Source: Bacteroidales bacterium (GTDB taxonomy: Bacteria > Bacteroidota > Bacteroidia > Bacteroidales > UBA10428). From it: DNA of 7,130 nucleotides. Below are positions 6,065 through 7,130 of this stretch, one piece after another. The notes under the pieces were generated by a model. It was not told the origin of the DNA and did no database searches. It saw only the letters and a list, made by a program, of their open reading frames with translations. Location of the stretch: the NCBI GenBank assembly GCA_016938095.1, contig JAFGVG010000349.1, positions 1 through 7,130 on the forward strand, read 5' to 3'. Position numbers and translations under genes: made by a program. Within the stretch, counting starts at the first letter, position 1; each line of letters opens with the position of its first letter.

Positions 6065-6095
6065 CAAAAATATCCAAAATGATTTGATTGGCAAA
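6065..6095 (-). promoter_or_regulatory. Consensus Bacteroidota -33/-7 promoter, predicted for tRNA-Arg
   Basis: The minus strand carries TTTG (6095-6092), exactly 19 bases, then TATTTTTG (6072-6065): a perfect match to TTTG-N19-TAnnTTTG. Initiation near 6058 would yield a precursor leader of roughly 150 bases that includes the whole heptamer array before mature tRNA-Arg starts at 5905. No other gene lies between. The promoter sits just downstream of the DUF4296 gene. Confidence 0.6.
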
Positions 6096-6135
6096 ATGTT
6101 GATGTAAAAAATTTACCGTCCCCATCAACGCAATG

Positions 6136-6909
6136 TCACTCCTCAATTTTGCGGGTGATGGTGATGTGCGTCACCACCATATTGCGCTCAAACAAGCTGT
6201 CGGTGTTGGAATAATTGACAATGAAACCCCTGATATGCGTGAAACGCCTGTCTCTCACAGTTTCGGTGGCTTTGTATTCCACCTCCTTGCCGGAACGATC
6301 GGTATACTTCACCTCATCGAAAAACTGCCGGCGGCCATGGGGCGTCTGATTATCACTGTAAAAGTAAACCGACATACGCGGATTGATCGACAACTCATCG
6401 GACAGCATCTTAATTTTTGCGCTTACCGTATAGGTGCCTGTCTTTGAAATGGGAACGTCGATATAAATTTTATCTCCGCCCAGGGGCGGGAACTTGTAAA
6501 CCCGCTTATCTTCCCATATCAGCTCTGTTCTTATCCCCGCCTGCTCCTCTTTTTCCAGCTCCTCTTCGAGACTTTTAAGCGAGGCCGTGACTTCGTTGTA
6601 GATTTTTTCAAATTTATCGGGCCGCAGACTATACCAGGCCATGGTAGAATCGAACATGGCACGTGTTACATTGTGTTTTCTGAAAACCGAGGCATACAGT
6701 CCGGCCGAGTCGATCCGGTAATCCGAAATATAGTTTGCATGGTTGGTGCCAAGGGCTTCGGCCAGGTGCAGGTCGGTCAGAAACCGTACAAACTGCTTTT
6801 CGGGGATCAGGTATTGCCGGTGACGGTTCCCGCACGAAGCCATCAGCAACAATAATGTTGCAGACATGAGGATCCCTATCGTTTTCAATCGCCACCCCTT
6901 ACCTGTCAT
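6136..6909 (-). CDS. DUF4296-domain lipoprotein
   Basis: The 257-residue product begins with a lipoprotein signal peptide: basic MTGKGWRLK, hydrophobic core, and lipobox LLLMASC with C26 as the lipidated cysteine, so it should be membrane-anchored. Residues about 33-115 match DUF4296, a Bacteroidota helical domain, through IPEKQFVRFLTDLHLAEAL (35-53) and the FRKHNVT...FDSTMAWYSLRPDKFEKIYNEV region (76-107). A short charged coiled coil (108-123) follows. The last roughly 125 residues form a separate beta-rich domain (GTYTVSAKIKML at 158-169, MSVYFYSDN at 179-187, RFTHIRGFIVNYSNTDSLF at 222-240) that I do not recognise. DUF4296 proteins are usually shorter, so this tail is unusual. Function is unknown. 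Its ATG overlaps the upstream stop by one base (TGATG), so it is coupled to the PorP-like gene. Confidence 0.85.
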   Translation of the reverse strand: MTGKGWRLKTIGILMSATLLLLMASCGNRHRQYLIPEKQFVRFLTDLHLAEALGTNHANYISDYRIDSAGLYASVFRKHNVTRAMFDSTMAWYSLRPDKFEKIYNEVTASLKSLEEELEKEEQAGIRTELIWEDKRVYKFPPLGGDKIYIDVPISKTGTYTVSAKIKMLSDELSINPRMSVYFYSDNQTPHGRRQFFDEVKYTDRSGKEVEYKATETVRDRRFTHIRGFIVNYSNTDSLFERNMVVTHITITRKIEE

Positions 6910-7130
6910 CAGTCTTTTATATCGTTAAACCGGTATCCCAGCATAATTTCGTGCGATCCGAAATTGTGTGCTCCCAGCGGGTTCAGCACCAGGTCGTAAG
7001 AATAGCCGATATAAATTTTCCGTTCGTAGGTATAGCCTACCATAATCGACAGGGCTTCCATCGACCGGTACGACAAGCCTCCCCATACCTGGTTTTTATA
7101 CCAGGCCCTCACGTTAATGTCGACCTGGAA
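6909..7130 (-). CDS. PorP/SprF-family type IX secretion-like outer-membrane protein, C-terminal end (partial)
   Basis: The frame is open to the window edge and ends at TGA (6911-6909), showing the last 73 residues. The visible pattern is that of the PorP/SprF family: FQVDINVRAWYKNQVWGG, then LSYRSMEALSIMVGY, the IYIGYSYDLVLNPLG strand and the terminal GSHEIMLGYRF before NDIKD. Members are outer-membrane beta-barrels that bind the PorE/SprE-type or gliding machinery. They occur in many copies per genome, so this is not proof of a PorP function in secretion. A GTG at 7112 is internal to the frame and not the start. The gene is followed with a one-base overlap by the DUF4296 lipoprotein. Confidence 0.85.
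   Translation of the reverse strand, partial: FQVDINVRAWYKNQVWGGLSYRSMEALSIMVGYTYERKIYIGYSYDLVLNPLGAHNFGSHEIMLGYRFNDIKD

Noticed and set aside
6098..6129. GTTGATG / CATCAAC pair downstream of the DUF4296 gene, possible terminator
   Set aside because: A 7-bp stem around an approximately 18-base AT-rich loop with only a short T run after it on the minus strand; could be chance.

Overview
The window looks like chromosomal DNA of a member of the Bacteroidota, probably a Bacteroidales- or Marinilabiliales-like organism. The evidence is a PorP/SprF-family outer-membrane protein end, a DUF4296 lipoprotein, a short-type ATP synthase epsilon C-terminus, genes without clear Shine-Dalgarno sequences, a tRNA gene without encoded CCA, and three promoters that fit the Bacteroidota -33/-7 consensus (TTTG, 19 bases, TAnnTTTG) exactly or with one mismatch.

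Layout, left to right. Positions 1-84 hold the 3' end of a plus-strand gene, probably atpC. A gene-free stretch (85-452) follows, containing a 135-bp nested inverted-repeat element (134-268) whose right half also looks like a terminator. Next is a plus-strand gene (453-1907) encoding a long helical-repeat region fused to a GH16-like domain in which both catalytic glutamates are replaced. It converges on a minus-strand porin-like gene (1923-2975) with its own promoter. The minus-strand operon mlaE-mlaF-mlaD (5679 down to 3077) encodes the inner-membrane permease, ATPase and MCE substrate-binding subunit of a lipid-transport ABC system, read from a good promoter at 5745-5775. Upstream lies tRNA-Arg(CCT), also on the minus strand, closed by a strong hairpin terminator. 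It is preceded by an 11-unit heptamer tandem array and, further upstream, a perfect consensus promoter. At the right edge, two translationally coupled minus-strand genes encode the C-terminus of a PorP/SprF-like protein and a DUF4296 lipoprotein.

How the genes fit together. The Mla-type operon should move lipid between the two membranes. No mlaB, mlaC or mlaA is present, and the MlaD subunit carries a four-repeat C-terminal extension that could span part of the periplasm. The porin directly downstream is a possible but unproven outer-membrane partner. PorP-like protein plus DUF4296 lipoprotein form a separate envelope operon entering from outside the window. The most unusual items are the dead GH16 protein with 72-residue repeats and no signal peptide, the cloverleaf-like palindromic element after atpC, and the heptamer array inside the predicted tRNA-Arg leader. 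Ordinary genes dominate, and I see no CRISPR array, toxin-antitoxin pair or obvious defence system.
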